A stretch of DNA of 64,000 nucleotides from contig OY987269.1 in the NCBI GenBank assembly GCA_963920665.1, positions 20,834,501-20,898,500 of the forward strand. Reading direction: 5' to 3'. The notes below the pieces were generated by a model, which searched no databases, was not told the origin of the DNA, and saw nothing but the letters and a program-made list of their open reading frames with translations. Position numbers and translations under genes: made by a program. This DNA is from Straminergon stramineum. Its lineage: Eukaryota; Streptophyta; Bryopsida; Hypnales; Calliergonaceae. Positions 1 through 12,481 of this stretch are shown in pieces; position 1 is the first letter of the stretch, and each line of letters begins with the position of its first letter.

Positions 1-300
1 TTTTAGTCAACTCACTATGAATAAAAAAAATTCTTTGAAGTTTTCACACATGGGGAAGAGTTTTTTTCTTTAAGGCCCAACAATTTTCATAACTTTTGAC
101 TACATGGTTAAAAAGTTATTGTATGATATGTAGGTTTTTCCTCACACGGACAATCTGATTAGATAAAAAAAATCACTTTTTCATAAACAAAAATTTGAAA
201 TTGTTTTTTTAGATTTACATATTTGTGGTAAGCTTTGAATCATTCCATTTTGATCAATGAGATGAAAGTTATGAGAAATTTTGTTTGCTAGGAGTTATAG
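1..300 (+). mobile_element. Fragment of the ~0.9 kb TTAA-flanked element family
   Basis: This stretch resembles the first third of the element at 8209-9114. Both carry the 'caactcactatgaat/agctcactacgaat' segment, then 'aaggcccaacaattttcataac', then the 'catggttaaaaagttatt' segment, and then 'cattccattttgat' near the end. The left terminus lies outside the window and the similarity fades after about position 300, so the copy is partial. No protein is encoded. Confidence 0.6.
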
Positions 301-3300
301 ATTTTGCATTGGTTTAAGAAAATCCAAAAGCACTCATTGGAAGTCAAACTATTGAATGTACAAGACCTTCCCTTTTCACACCAAATTCTGAGGATGAATA
401 GTTTCATTTTTGTCTTACATAGAAGGATTCCCTATCATTCATCAACCAAAAAAATGGCCACAACGTCATTTATGGGTTAAAGGAGGTAGGCTCAATACAC
501 CTAAAATCACACCATATCTATAATTGCCATCATCACTCTATGTACATCTCCAAAATCAATACACACTTATGTGGAAGATAAGATTTTAGAACATCTAAAA
601 AAAATTAGACCCTTCATAACTTTTGCATACAATATCCAAATGTCATGTTCTTTGGTGTGTTGAAACCCCCTTTCACTTGCCAACAAGAAAATATGAAAAT
701 GTGATCAGTCTAATAATAGTAACTAGACACAATAGCTAAAAATGGCAGTTTGGGGGGTGCCCACCTTGTGACAATGAACCTCACCTCTTGAGAAAATTAG
801 TGTAGTATAGAGGGAGGCCTGGGGGTCTCCCACTGCGTTAAGTACTGGGTAGTGCCTGGATCATGCCATTCTGTAATATCTTATGGTGCCTGGCCCTCTA
901 AGCAATGCCAGAGAGTGTCACGGGGCCATTCTGTCATATAATCAGGAGATAAGTCTACAGGAGACTGGCGCTCCAGTGCTTAACGCCCTCAAGTGCAGCA
1001 GTGTCTTGTTCACTTCCCTTGTTTGATGAGTATGAACATGCTGTTTCAGGTATCAACGCTTATCTTCTGGGAATCACATGTGGCGAGACATCAAGTGATT
1101 GATTCTTCTCTCTACCAGTTGAGAAATTGATTGCAGATCTGTGTGTCAAATCAGAAAGATTCCTGAGGGCGCAAGACCCTAAAGAATCGATACTGAGAAA
1201 CGAACAAGTTTTTCAAAGTCTGCAAGAACCTCGCCCCCCCTCGGCATCAAAATAGAAAAGACAAATGGGATTCCTGAGAACAATTTTTCTCAGTGACCTA
1301 GGATTCACTTGAATCTGCAGGCAAGACAAGCAGGTGAGGAAATAAGAGAAGTCATTGCGGCTGACAATGTGGCAAAGCTTGTGGCAGACGGAGTGGGAGA
1401 AGAAACAGGCGGGGACAAATGAATGAGGCAAAAAAAATTGAAGTCCCACCGTCCAACGGCAACACTGAGCGTGAATTACTTAATCAACGCACCCATTGGG
1501 TCCGTCACTGGCCACCGCAATATTGTGGGGTTGCCACATTCTCGACACACCTCGCTAGTTTGGCTTTATTGTGACAAACAGCAGTGCCAAGTGATTCTTT
1601 GAATCGGCAACCGCGTCCGCAACCAACAAAAACTCCCGGAAATAACACCACGACGACCCAAAAGTGAGCAATCTGCCGGATTTAGGGTTAGGGTTACAAG
1701 TGCGCAGTGGGACCACCAAAAAACAAAGCCCGGGAGCTGGACCTCCAAACCTGATTCCCAGGCCCTGTTAACTTCCAATGCCCGTTGGAAGCTTCACAAA
1801 AATCTCTCTTACATCTGGACAATTTGCGAAGCCGGACTTGTCCCAGAGAAGGACAAACACATTGAAGTAGTTTGTAACAACGAATCAGTATTGAAATTGA
1901 AGAAGCCTCCATGCCAATGATGAAACATCAATTGAATTAATGGTTCAAAATGACAAAGAATTGCCATCTCAAGAAATACACAGTGAGAGTAACATTTGAA
2001 GCCTTTACATGCCCATTTCAGGGCACGCTATTCCCTTGCCTGTTCCCTATGTTGTCTGGGAATGGTTGGCTGCTGTCAATCAAATAAATATTAAAATAAA
2101 AAATAAAATAAAATAAAGTTTTGAAATACAAAAAGAAATTGGAAAAAAATTCAATGTTTTTTTTGATGTGGCATGGTCTTGGCCATGTCAAACTACAACA
2201 ATGTTGCAGTTCCTGCATTCTCGGCAGCCTAGGAACTCGTAGGCATATAGAGACCTCAAATCTTCCCTAATGATTATTACATTTGTGATTTGTTCTAATG
2301 GCATAATTTGATGATTGAGAGCTGAAAATTGGAGCTATGACTTCCACACATAACATCGTCAATCAAAGTGAGAAAAACATTTCTTCAAGGCAAAGAGCTA
2401 ACCATTTTCTAACATTCGGCTCTCTCCATTTGTCTTAAGACCCTACCCTTTATTCTTGGTCTTCAATAGAAGAAAGACTTTTGACAATTGCCATAAAGCC
2501 AAACACAGACATGCATAGACCCCGAAGTCTTAGTCTACAAAGGAACAGTTACAATTTAGACTCTAAGACTTTAAGACTTACCAGCTCTTTGTAACCTCAA
2601 GCAAAGTGACATATTCCTGAAACGAGAACATTTCAATTGTTAAACAGAAGTCAACAACAGGGAGAGAGTTTGTCGTCTCATGTGATGAAGAAAATGAATT
2701 TCAAACAGGCATGGAAACTCCAAAAAACTTTTGAATCAGGCAAACAACAGGCGTTACCTACTCCCTTGAAACACTCATCCAGTGCCCCCTTGGCAACCTG
2801 ATTGGGCTGTTCTTATAAAAAATATCCCTTGCAAGAAAAAAATTCCAATAAGACGATTAGCAGCTCTCATTTTGGCACTGCAGAACATCGTCAGAGCATT
2901 TGATCACACTCTAATGCAAATCAAACATTTTCAGTTCTAAACACTGCTGCAATCAATATTTGTACATGGATACTTGGATTTCCACATACCGTATATTTGA
3001 TACCATGGCAAGGTCTCATATCCTCAAGGTCTCATACAGAATTTGCCTAGAGTTTGACTCAAGTAGAGAAGGTGTAAAACAAATTTACAATGGCGAAAAG
3101 GGCTCATACTGTTGTGACTTCGAAGAAAGAAGGAATTTCAAAGTGAAAGGTGAAACCATTGGAATGGCTTTTAGAGAAATGAAAAAGCAAAGGTATAAGG
3201 TAAACTTGTCTATGACAAGCACCTAGGAAATGATCCATTAGAGTCTTACATCAACCCCATGATAGACTTTCTCTAATAAATAAGATTAGGACTACATTAG

Positions 3301-4655
3301 GTTGATTAGTGACCAAAATCAATGGCTTGGATGATGGTGATGGAGTTACTAGTGCCTATTTTGGGAACTTCTAGCTTTTCAATGTAAATTCATCAAAGCA
3401 AGTGATTTTTTTAATTCTTCATATTCTGATCATGTTAGGAAATATTGTACCCATGTTAGGAAATATTCTGACTGCTTTAGATGTTAGCATGGCCATCATA
3501 CATACACTTTTTGTTGGTTTGGGAGAGTCTACATACTCTTTTGGGCCAATTGGTAAACACAATTCAAAAATTCATAAGAAATTCATACTTTGTCAAAAAA
3601 ATTAAATTTCAATTGCTCTCTTCTTTTCTCACAATTGTCTTTGTATGGAAAAAAACTTTGATTTTTTTGCTAATTGGAACAGGGAAAAACACTCATTATT
3701 CGTGTCATAGACAAGTTTACCTTGTATTGTCATGCACCACAATGTATCCTTGTAAGGACTTGCCTGGGATTTTCCATTCAAAATGAGGGCATGTGATAAT
3801 CATCATTGTCCTTTTGCGAAATTGTCTTGGGTTGCAGGTCTTGCACCATACAAGGCACCATGTTCTTAGGACTTCTTGAAAATATGGTGCACTCAGCCTT
3901 CGGTCTCCACCCTCAGGCACAAGGCACATTATTTTCTGAAATGGGCCCTGGCTCAAGTGGGTGCCATAGCTGATATATTTTACAATTTATGCTATGGTGA
4001 AGTTTACCACAATTGAATGCTTGAATATAAAATAATACAATCACATCTCCAACATATTAGCACCTCGCAGCAAGCTGCCATGAAGCATGAATTAGGGCAG
4101 CATGTTGCATGAAGCTCAAGGGATTGCCTTACTTGAAATATATTGACATAGACATGCAAATAGTATTTGACAAGAAGGAATTTCATACCTTCATTAAGAG
4201 GAATATCATTTTTTGCACAATATAGTCCCAAGACAAGAGTCATCCAATCACCCACCATGTATTGTTCTTGCTTTTGTTGCACAACAAAACAATGATATAA
4301 TTAGGGAAAGTGCTACATTTCCATTTTTGAGGTGCTCTTCATGTGTTCCATCATAAAATGCAAATTTTGCCAAAAATCTCTTCACCATATAGAAATAGAA
4401 ACTCATAGTTCGACTCCGTAATCATCTAAAATCCTATAAGGACATCCAAGCATCACTATTGTTTTGAAGTTTAAGAAAATCTCAATGTTCATACTAGTAC
4501 TAATGTTGTGCAATAAAAATATCCAATACCATCAACTACAATGGTTGGATTCTTCTATTGTACAACAATTTTTTTGAATAACTTATGGTCTTATTTATCA
4601 TTTTTTGTGGAAAAGTTGAAGATTTTTGAGAATTAGGTTAGAAGCTTCATTGTAG
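301..4655. other. Gene-free intergenic DNA
   Basis: I see no supportable gene here. The only open frames are short, in low-complexity or AT-rich sequence, and match no family I know. The part around 820-1900 is richer in G and C than the rest but has no convincing exon. A dispersed repeat lies at about 2005-2265 and is listed separately. The remainder is AT-rich sequence with homopolymer runs. Confidence 0.6.
2005..2265 (+). repeat. Dispersed repeat, copy 1 of 2
   Basis: The block runs from 'gcccatttcaggg', through 'tattccctt' and 'atgttgtctggga', an AT/A-rich middle, and then 'tgaggaactcg'-like text to 'cttccctaatg'. A second copy in the same order lies at about 22975-23265 ('ggccatttcaggg', 'ttgttgtctagga', an AT-rich middle, 'aggaactctgggg'). 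A weaker relative may lie at 32230-32620. It looks like an old non-coding element; its ends are not resolved. Confidence 0.5.
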
Positions 4656-5166
4656 CTATGGAGGATAAAGAGTGGCCAACATATTTCCTTTGGGAATGTT
4701 GACGGATTTGTAAACACTACGGAAGATGTTGACTCCCCAACGGTCCTCATTGTCCATTGCTACAAGGCCACGGTCAATGCCGACATTGAGTTCAAATTTT
4801 TGGCATTCTTTGGCACCTTGAATTGAAATTTCCACCAGCACCTTCCCGGATTCAATGTTATTCTCGATGCTTGCTACACATACAACACAAGAGATTCATT
4901 CAACAAATTGTTTTGTACTACCATAGGGAAATAGGATTTTAAGATTATTATTAGCCCTTACCGTAGCGTCGAGGGCCAATAACAATATTGGAATAATGTG
5001 GAATCTCCATGTTAGATCCATTGTCAAAGCGGACAATTGCAATGAGATTTCGCATACTTCGATTGCTCAAAAACGTGTCATTACCTTCCTCTACACTCAC
5101 CACTGAGATACCCATGATGGATATCAATAAGATCACTACAACGAATTTTTGACCATAGCTTGCCAT
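4656..5166 (-). CDS. Small secreted protein, two exons, unknown family
   Basis: Two minus-strand exons, 5166-4962 and 4873-4656, give a 140-residue protein. The intron (4961-4874, 88 nt) has a GTAAGG donor and a TAG acceptor. Phase 1 is kept across the junction (TAC G|CA), and only splicing removes the stop at 4951. Residues 1-7 are short and polar with one Lys, and about 8-24 form a hydrophobic stretch (VVVILLISIMGISVV), so a signal peptide and secretion are likely. Three N-glycosylation sequons follow at about residues 29 (NDT), 35 (NRS) and 49 (NGS). There is a single Cys near the middle of exon 2, so this is not a typical Cys-rich antimicrobial peptide. I recognise no domain. The even coding character and clean splice junction argue for a real gene. 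It could also be a recently dead copy; expression is unknown. Confidence 0.6.
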
Positions 5167-6785
5167 GTTGCTATGTGCATTTGCACTTTGAAAGCTAGGC
5201 TTAGGAGAATTATTGAAGAGAGAGCGGTTTGTCGGTAATGAGTTTTAATTTGAAGACTCAACTTATCATGCCTCAGTTCATCTCACCTCAATTGAATTCA
5301 CATCTCTTTACATCCTTGTTTTGCTCCTTGTCTTCCTACATCTTTCATAATCTAATACAAACAAAAAATATCATGCCAATTCACCTCACCATAATTATAA
5401 ACCCTAGGGAATTATACACATTCCCTTTCTTTGCACAATAATCCCAAAGACAACAACCCCAACATAAGGGCATTTACTACACTTCATGTCAGTGGACATA
5501 CAACATAGAGTTATCCTTTTAATGGAAGTATGTAGTCTTAGCATCACTTGGATTTTCTTCTAGTATCACATGGGATTTGAAATGAATACATTCTTAATTC
5601 ACTCCAACTTGGGAATGTCTTTAGTTAATTAAAGTTCCATGAGTATTTTTTCATCAAAAAAGACTCAAAACTACCATTTCTATTGCAAAGAGTCAAAGAG
5701 TTTATCAAGTTTTTTTTATGTGTATATGACTACATGATCCTAGACTAGACTAGTATGAAAATGTGAAGAAGAAATTTCATAACTTTTGACTATGTAGATT
5801 GTAAGATATTAGTAATTATAGTGAAGAAAATATGATATTTTGCACATTGTGTGACTAAGCTCTACAACTTTGAATCTTCATTACTTAAATTTTTTTACAT
5901 TGTACATTTTAAATTTCTAATTTATTATGTGGAAGAATTGCGTTGAGGATTTGTGAAAAAATTCAAGGAAAACCCCCTTAATTTTCATTCTTTAAAAAAT
6001 TATTAGGTGAAAATAGATATGAGATAGATGAAAAAACTAAATCATTAATAGCTCTAATGAAAGATAGAATTGAAAATCACTAATCGCAATATTGAGATTG
6101 TCTTAACAAGCAAACCAAACCATACAAAACTCTTTTTTGGGGGAAATTGTGAAAATTGAGTTCAAAAATGAATCCTATATGTTATTTTTGAAGAAGAATC
6201 TTAGATTGCCCGAAAAACAAGACTCCATAACTTCCTCATCTATGGTCCAAATGTAATGAATCAAATCTTTCTAAATAGACAAAAATAATTTATATTAATT
6301 TTTTTAAAATTAATTTGACATTTTGTGATTTTTTGGCATTGTTTAAAGACACTATTTTGACCTTAGGGTGGTATAACTTTTTCTCCCAATCATTGATTGA
6401 AATTAAAATTATATTCCTAGAAAGCTCACGATTTTCTATCTTCAAAAAATCATGTCAAAAATTGAGGTCACATGCCCCTATGAGAAATTCATTTTTATCG
6501 TACAGATGCCACATTTAACTACTTTTGGACTTTAGAAAGTCCAAAAATTAATAATGGTCAATGGGAGAAAAAAAATAGTCATCAAGGGATAATCGAAAAC
6601 ATTTGGAGATCTATGCAAAACATCTAGAGATCTATATAAGCATCCAAATATCCATATAAACATCCAGAGATCTCCCGATGATATTATTTGGACATCTCCC
6701 AATGTTTAGTCCAAAATTCATTGAATAGTCCAAAAGTAGTTAAATGTGGCATACAGGCACTTTGGGACTTTAGGGGTGATTATTG

Positions 6786-6841
<56 letters not shown>

Positions 6842-8208
6842 GTGGTCAATTTTGAATATCTCTATTTTCAAATTTTCAAATTTAATAGATTATTCATGTG
6901 GTATCCCAAAGATGCGTGCTAAGAGGATATGGAATCCCCTTTGATTTCTAGCAAGATCCAATGAAAGCTTGAATAGCTTAATAATAGAAACCATGCTCAA
7001 TGGCTTATTTGGTCAATTTTGGGTGTTGTTGCCTTGGTGAGGTACATGCCATATTTGAATGGGGTGGATTGTTTCCATGAAGAACACTAAAGAAGAAGAC
7101 TATTATGCTTAAGGTAGTGGCTACTATCTTAGCAAGTAGATATTGTAGAATAAAAAAAATTTCACTTTTGTAAAAAGTGCAAGTTCTTATAGTAAAAAAT
7201 CCAATAGCTTTGAAGGAAAATAGAAAATTCATACATTTCATTGTTCTATAATTATATATGACACTAATTTAGCAAAGTCCTATTATTTGTAATTAGTGTT
7301 GTATTTTGAATGGTGGATTCAACTTTCTTTTAAAATGTTGAATTTTTTATTGCCCTTCCGTATTTAGAGCTTCCAAAATAATAGCCCTTCAATTTTTTAC
7401 TGGGCATGTGGCAAACAAAGTAGGATTGTAAAAATAAAAATATCAAAATGATAATTTTTATTTTAAAATCGAATACAAATTAAACTTCATTGATATCCAA
7501 TAAACCAATAAAATATGTTTGAAACTCAAATAAAAACAAATATATTAGGGAAGCCTATATAATCTATCAAAATGTAGGTGCTACTAATATATCATGATCA
7601 ATTTGAATCTATGTTCACGTCATTTATTATATATTGCTTTATGCTACTCCAAATATAGAAAATGATAGACCAATCCATAGCTTCAACTTTTTTCCACATA
7701 AAGAGACCCTCATAAGTACATCCAATGTTCTAAGAGTTATTGTGCTTCTCCATTACTATGCACACAATTTTGTTTTGAAAAGCTACACTCACATATAGTT
7801 GTGCTTATGAGAATTACCATCATTTTTTGCCCAATATTGATGAGTGTAGGCTAAGCAACAAAATATTCATTTGAAACAAAAAAATATGCTATGGCAAAAA
7901 TTACTCCAAATTTTGATTATAAAAAATTGCCTAAACTTTCATTATTGCATCTAAGATGACCATATTTTTACATTAAAAACTAAGAGGGTGTATTTCCAAT
8001 ACCCTATGTTTTTTGTAAAATTCATTCATTTAGTTTTTTGAGTGGGGCTATCTTACATACAAAATTTAAGTGTCCAAATTTTATCTTGCAACCACCTTCC
8101 TTTAGAAATTTTCCCTTCCTTCTACTACATGCATGTATAGGGTATACACCATGAATCCAACAACAATCAGTTTAATTCAAGTGCCATTGATCAAGTGGTA
8201 ATTTTCAA
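5167..8208. other. Gene-free AT-rich DNA upstream of the secreted-protein gene
   Basis: The first few hundred bases would be the promoter of the minus-strand secreted-protein gene, but I cannot place a convincing TATA box. Pieces related to the ~0.9 kb TTAA-flanked family occur near 5680-6250 ('cataacttttgac', 'attgtaagatattag'), heavily decayed. There is no exon-like sequence. A (TTA)n microsatellite at about 6780-6842 is listed separately. Confidence 0.55.
6780..6842 (+). repeat. (TTA)n microsatellite
   Basis: About twenty near-perfect TTA/TTG trinucleotide repeats in tandem within AT-rich DNA. Confidence 0.95.
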
Positions 8209-9114
8209 CCCCTAAACGCCGAAATTGTGTTTTGTGGCAGTATAGCAATTTTGGGTAGCTCACTACGAATGGAGTTTTGTTTTTTCTTTCAAATTTTTAC
8301 ACAACATGTACTCGAGGAGTAGCTTTAAGGCCCAACAATTTTCATAACTTTTTGGCTGCATGGTTAAAAAGTTATTGCATGATATGTAATTTTCATTGAT
8401 CTCTGGGCAATCCAAATTTTTTAAGAAATACAAATTTGAAATGGGTTTTCAAGATTCATATGTACATAGAAAGCTTTGAATTATTCCATTTTGATTCATG
8501 AGATGAAAATTATGAGGAGTTTTAGTTTGCGGACAATTTTGGATTCTCTATTCTAAAATAAACTTTGAATTCTTTTACTTAACTCATTTTTCAATATTTT
8601 TTGAAAAAAATAAAATCAGAGGATGTAGATTGTTTATTAAAACATTACAACCATTGGGATTGGCATTTTTCAATTCCATAATAAAATTCTTCACAATTTA
8701 GTATTTTGAATCATTCTCAACTTCTTTGTATTTACTTTTTTTTCCTATATGTTGTACAATTTCAAATGATCTAAATTTTTTTCAAGCATGTAGCCAATTG
8801 GCCTTGAAGAATGAATCCAAAGAGTAACCACCAATTTAGAATTTTTTGCATGCAAATGTGGCCTTGTGAAGTCCAGCTGCCCGTTTTTTCATAGGGTCAA
8901 AAACTGTTTTCTTGCCAATTCAAACGTTAATATCTTACAATCTACAAGGTAGAAATTTCTAAAGTTTTTCCTACATATTCTCAAATCAGTTTACTACAAG
9001 ATCTTATAGTTACATATGTGCAAAAAAGTTTTTTTCCCTAAAATTTAGTACTTGTACTAGAAATGATAGTTTTGGAGTGTTTTTGGTGAAAACATGGTTG
9101 AAAGCATTTAGGGG
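8209..9114 (-). mobile_element. ~0.9 kb non-autonomous element, inverted relative to the next copy
   Basis: This element starts with CCCCTAAA and ends with TTTAGGGG followed by TTAA (9115-9118). On the left the flank is TCAA rather than TTAA, probably decay. Its reverse complement matches the copy at 9521-10441 along its length, for example 'ttttggagtgtttttggt' here against 'accaaaaacactccaaaa' there. No protein is encoded. It is a MITE-like member of the TTAA-flanked family seen throughout the window. With the neighbour it makes a large inverted pair separated by about 400 bp. Confidence 0.75.
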
Positions 9115-9520
9115 TTAATAACAAATTTATCATTGAGTACTTCCAAATCCCCATCGAAACTATCTTGTGAACATCCTTGATTCAATATGAGTGTGATTAA
9201 CACATATGGCTTCAAAGATTGAAGTTAAATGGACTATAAACTCTATCATTGTATTGTATAGTTTATAGGTCATTGATTCCACTAAGGTAAACCTCCCTAT
9301 TTGTACAATGTGACAAATATTGTCATTTGTGGTCAATTTCCTACATTTACACTTAAATTTTTTGATATATACACTATTAGTATTGTGGCACAATTTCAGT
9401 CAACCACCTTTCAGTGTAAATTTTCTTGATTGTGTCCATTGGCATCTAGATGAAATTATTTCTCCTTATCTATATGCATGATACTATATATGAAAAATTT
9501 GCATGGCCCTTATCTCTTAA

Positions 9521-10441
9521 CCCCTTAAGTTCCTTGACTATGCTTTTACCAAAAACACTCCAAAATTGTCATTTCTAGGACAAGCACCAAATTTTAGAAT
9601 TTTTTTTTAACATATGTAACCATAGGATCTTGTAGTACGTTAGTTTGAAAAGTTGTCGAAAAAATTTCAGAAATTTCCACCATTTATATTGCAAGATATT
9701 AGCATTTGAAGTGACAAAACCCCTTTTGGGGGCCCTGCCAAAAAATCGAGTAGTTGCACTTCACAAGCTCACATTTGAATGAAAAAATGTCCAAAATGGT
9801 GGTGCTTTTTTGGATTCATTTTTCAAGGTCAGTTGTCTACATGCTTGAAAAAAGAAAAATCATTTGGAATTGTACAACATATAGGAAAAAAATAGTAAGT
9901 AGAAAGAAGTAGAGAATGATTCAAAATACAAAATTGTTAAGAATTTATTAATGGAATTGAAAATGCCAATCTCCCAATGGCTGTAATGTTATGATAAATA
10001 ATCTACACCTAAGGTTTTAATTCTTTTCCAAAAGTATTGAAAATTGAGTCAAATAAAAGGACTTCAAAGTTTATTTAGAGTAGGAAATCCATAACTACCC
10101 TCAAACTAAACTCCATATAACTTTGGACTCACTAATCTAAATGGAACGATTCAAAGCTTTCCACGTACTTATAACTCTGGAAAATCAATTTCAAATTTTT
10201 GTTTCTAAAATAAGTGATTTTTTCTGATTTGCTTGGACTACCCATTTTTGAAGAATAGTAACATATTAGGCCATAACTTTTGACTCATATTTCCAAATGT
10301 CATGAAATTCTATTCATATGAAAGATATTTCTTGTCCCTACCTTCTATTAAAATTTCAGCCTAAAATATGCAAATCTCTTATCACATGTACTTGCCCAAA
10401 ATTTCTATGTTGCCAAAAAATGCATGTGGGTCCTTTAGGGG
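9521..10441 (+). mobile_element. ~0.9 kb non-autonomous TTAA-flanked element
   Basis: The element starts CCCCTTAAGTTCC and ends GGTCCTTTAGGGG, with TTAA directly outside each end (9517-9520 and 10442-10445). The ends are imperfect inverted repeats. It is clearly alignable with 50260-51184, for example 'ttccttgacta', 'accaaaaac', 'atgtccaaaatggtggt', 'agtagagaatgattcaaaata'. There is no open frame of note. TTAA flanks with CCC...GGG ends are the pattern of the piggyBac superfamily, but without a transposase that assignment is inference. Confidence 0.8.
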
Positions 10442-10934
10442 TTAAGGCTATCTTATTATTAAAAACTCCTACAACATGATGTTTTTATGTAGCCTAATTT
10501 ATGTGAATTAGAGTATGTAGAATTTCATAGATCCTATAGCCCTACATATTATATTAAGAAAAAATTCCATTTGAATTAAATGGATCCTATCTTTTAACTC
10601 ACATTTTCTAAAAACTCAAGAGTAATCTCTCCAAGATGGAACTTTAGGGATTAAATGAACACTGAAATCCAACAATCTTTTCATACCAACTAGTACATAA
10701 ATTTGCACTATAAAAAAATCAATAATAAAAAAACAATGGGCAAAATTCTCTACAATTGTCAAATGTTGAAACTTCAACAAATAAGGTGATGGAGAAAAAG
10801 AACACATTGTGCATCTTATACATGCATTTAAAATGAAAATGACAAAAATGAAGTTGCAATAGTTCACTTTTCCTATTATTTTTTCCATATCAATAAATTT
10901 TTTATTGTACTTTACAAAATTGAAGGACACATAA

Positions 10935-11390
10935 GGGCGTCCTCGATAGCCTAGTATAATTGTTGTGCCAAATATAATTCTAAATTTTCATTGCTTTGTA
11001 ATTAGAATTTGAAATTTTTGTCATTAGAAGCACATTTAAAAGTCTTTTGAAAAGATACAAGAAAACTCAAATTTAGATATTGGATGAAGAAAATAAACTA
11101 CTTCAAAAGCTAGATGAAGACAAAAATTATATTGGTCTTAGCAAATCATAGTCATCAATGCACATTTCATTGCAAATTGGGTGCAAATTGAAGTGAAATG
11201 TGCATTAGTAACCATAATTTGCTAAGACTACTATAATTTTTGTCTTTTAGCTAGCTTTTGAAGTGGTTTATTTTCTTTGTCTAATATCTGAATTTGATTT
11301 TTTTTTGTAACTATTCAAAAGACTTTTGTATGTGTTTCCAATGATAGAAATTTGAAGTTCTAATTTTATATTAGACTATTGAAGATGCCC
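10935..11390. mobile_element. 456-bp palindromic (fold-back) MITE, Tourist-like
   Basis: The ends are GGGCGTCCTCGATAG and its near reverse complement CTATTGAAGATGCCC, each flanked by TAA (10932-10934 and 11391-11393). The inverted repeat continues almost to the centre: arms of about 200-235 bp enclose a spacer of about 20 bp near 11170-11190. For example 'gtcttagcaaatcatagt' on the left pairs with 'ttatggttactaatgcac..gctaagac' on the right. A 3-bp TAA target duplication and GGGC...GCCC ends fit PIF/Harbinger-derived Tourist MITEs. Transcripts across it would fold into one long hairpin. It has no coding capacity. Confidence 0.85.
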
Positions 11391-11393
11391 TAA

Positions 11394-12181
11394 CACTATT
11401 GTAGTAAGTGTACAAAAGGAAAATTTCATTTTTATTTTCAAAGATGAAATTAGAAGATTCTATCAAGCCATATAGAAATCAAATATTTTAGTGAAGAATG
11501 AAAATTAATGTGAATTTTCCAAAAAAAAATGAAAGAAATTCATATGAAATAGAAAATATGCTATAAAAATCTGAAAAACCCAACAAATGTAGACATGTTT
11601 ATAGTACTATATAGAATATAGAGTGTAAACTAAACTTTCATGTTGTTTTATATTTAAAAATATTATTACAAGCATTTTGAAGATTACATCTAAGAAATTT
11701 ATTCTTGGAATCTATATAATATTCCATTGTAATTAGAATGAGAATAAATCTATTATATACTTGAATCAACTTTTTAAATAGAACATAATAATTCATATTC
11801 CCTCAAATCAAATAGTGTAGGTGGACATTTTTTGTCATTTTAACACATACAATATAAGGTCCAATTTTTTCTTGACAACAAAAAACAACAACAAAATGGA
11901 AATCGCTTATAATTTAGGTGAAGCAAATAATTTCTTCATCCATCCATCTTTGGAACCAAAAAGTACGAGTACTATTCAATCATATGCATGCATTGTTCAT
12001 CCAAAATTGACGACTTCATCCATATTTTAAAACCAAAACGAAATAATTTGATGATGAGAGAATATTTTTATTAAACTACATTTATTTGGAAAAAAGGAGA
12101 AATTTGGCCCTACATTGCCACAAAAGAGATGATGATGGGCTAATGCATAAAAAAAGGAGTTCATTCACTTGGCAAGAATAC
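11394..12181. other. Gene-free AT-rich DNA upstream of the GT77-like gene
   Basis: AT-rich sequence with no convincing exon; it changes to GC-richer sequence at about 12180, where the leader of the downstream gene probably begins. I cannot identify a specific promoter element. Confidence 0.5.
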
Positions 12182-12481
12182 GAGTCTTCGTCGTCGCCTT
12201 CGGATGAATGGCCTCATTCATCCTGGCTTCATTCATCCTTCTTCTTTGCCACTCCCGAAACCTCTTGCACGACGCGCGACTCTGAGAGGAAATCTCCAGG
12301 AGCGAGCAGCAATGGCGGATGCATCAAAGTTTGCTGAGATCATCATCAGACTTTCTGGTCCAGAATGTTTGCAGATCCGTGATAAGAAGAAGCTATGGAG
12401 AATTTTGCACTAGTTTCAGTGCATGGACACTAGAATGCTGGTGGTGGTGGCAATTTAGGGTTTAGGGGTGAGAGGGTGACA
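12182..12481 (+). promoter_or_regulatory. Probable 5' leader of the GT77-like gene with a 33-codon uORF
   Basis: Base composition turns GC-richer at about 12180 and stays so into the coding exon, which suggests transcribed leader. It contains an upstream ORF at 12312-12413 whose start sits in a strong plant context (caATGG). It encodes 33 residues (beginning MADASKFAEIII, ending at TAG), stops 68 nt before the main ATG, and is not in a frame that could extend the protein. Whether it regulates translation is inference. Confidence 0.45.

Noticed and set aside
12086..12337. 83-codon frame just upstream of the GT77-like gene
   Set aside because: It begins in AT-rich spacer and ends in the leader, it is in a different frame from the uORF, and it has no protein similarity.
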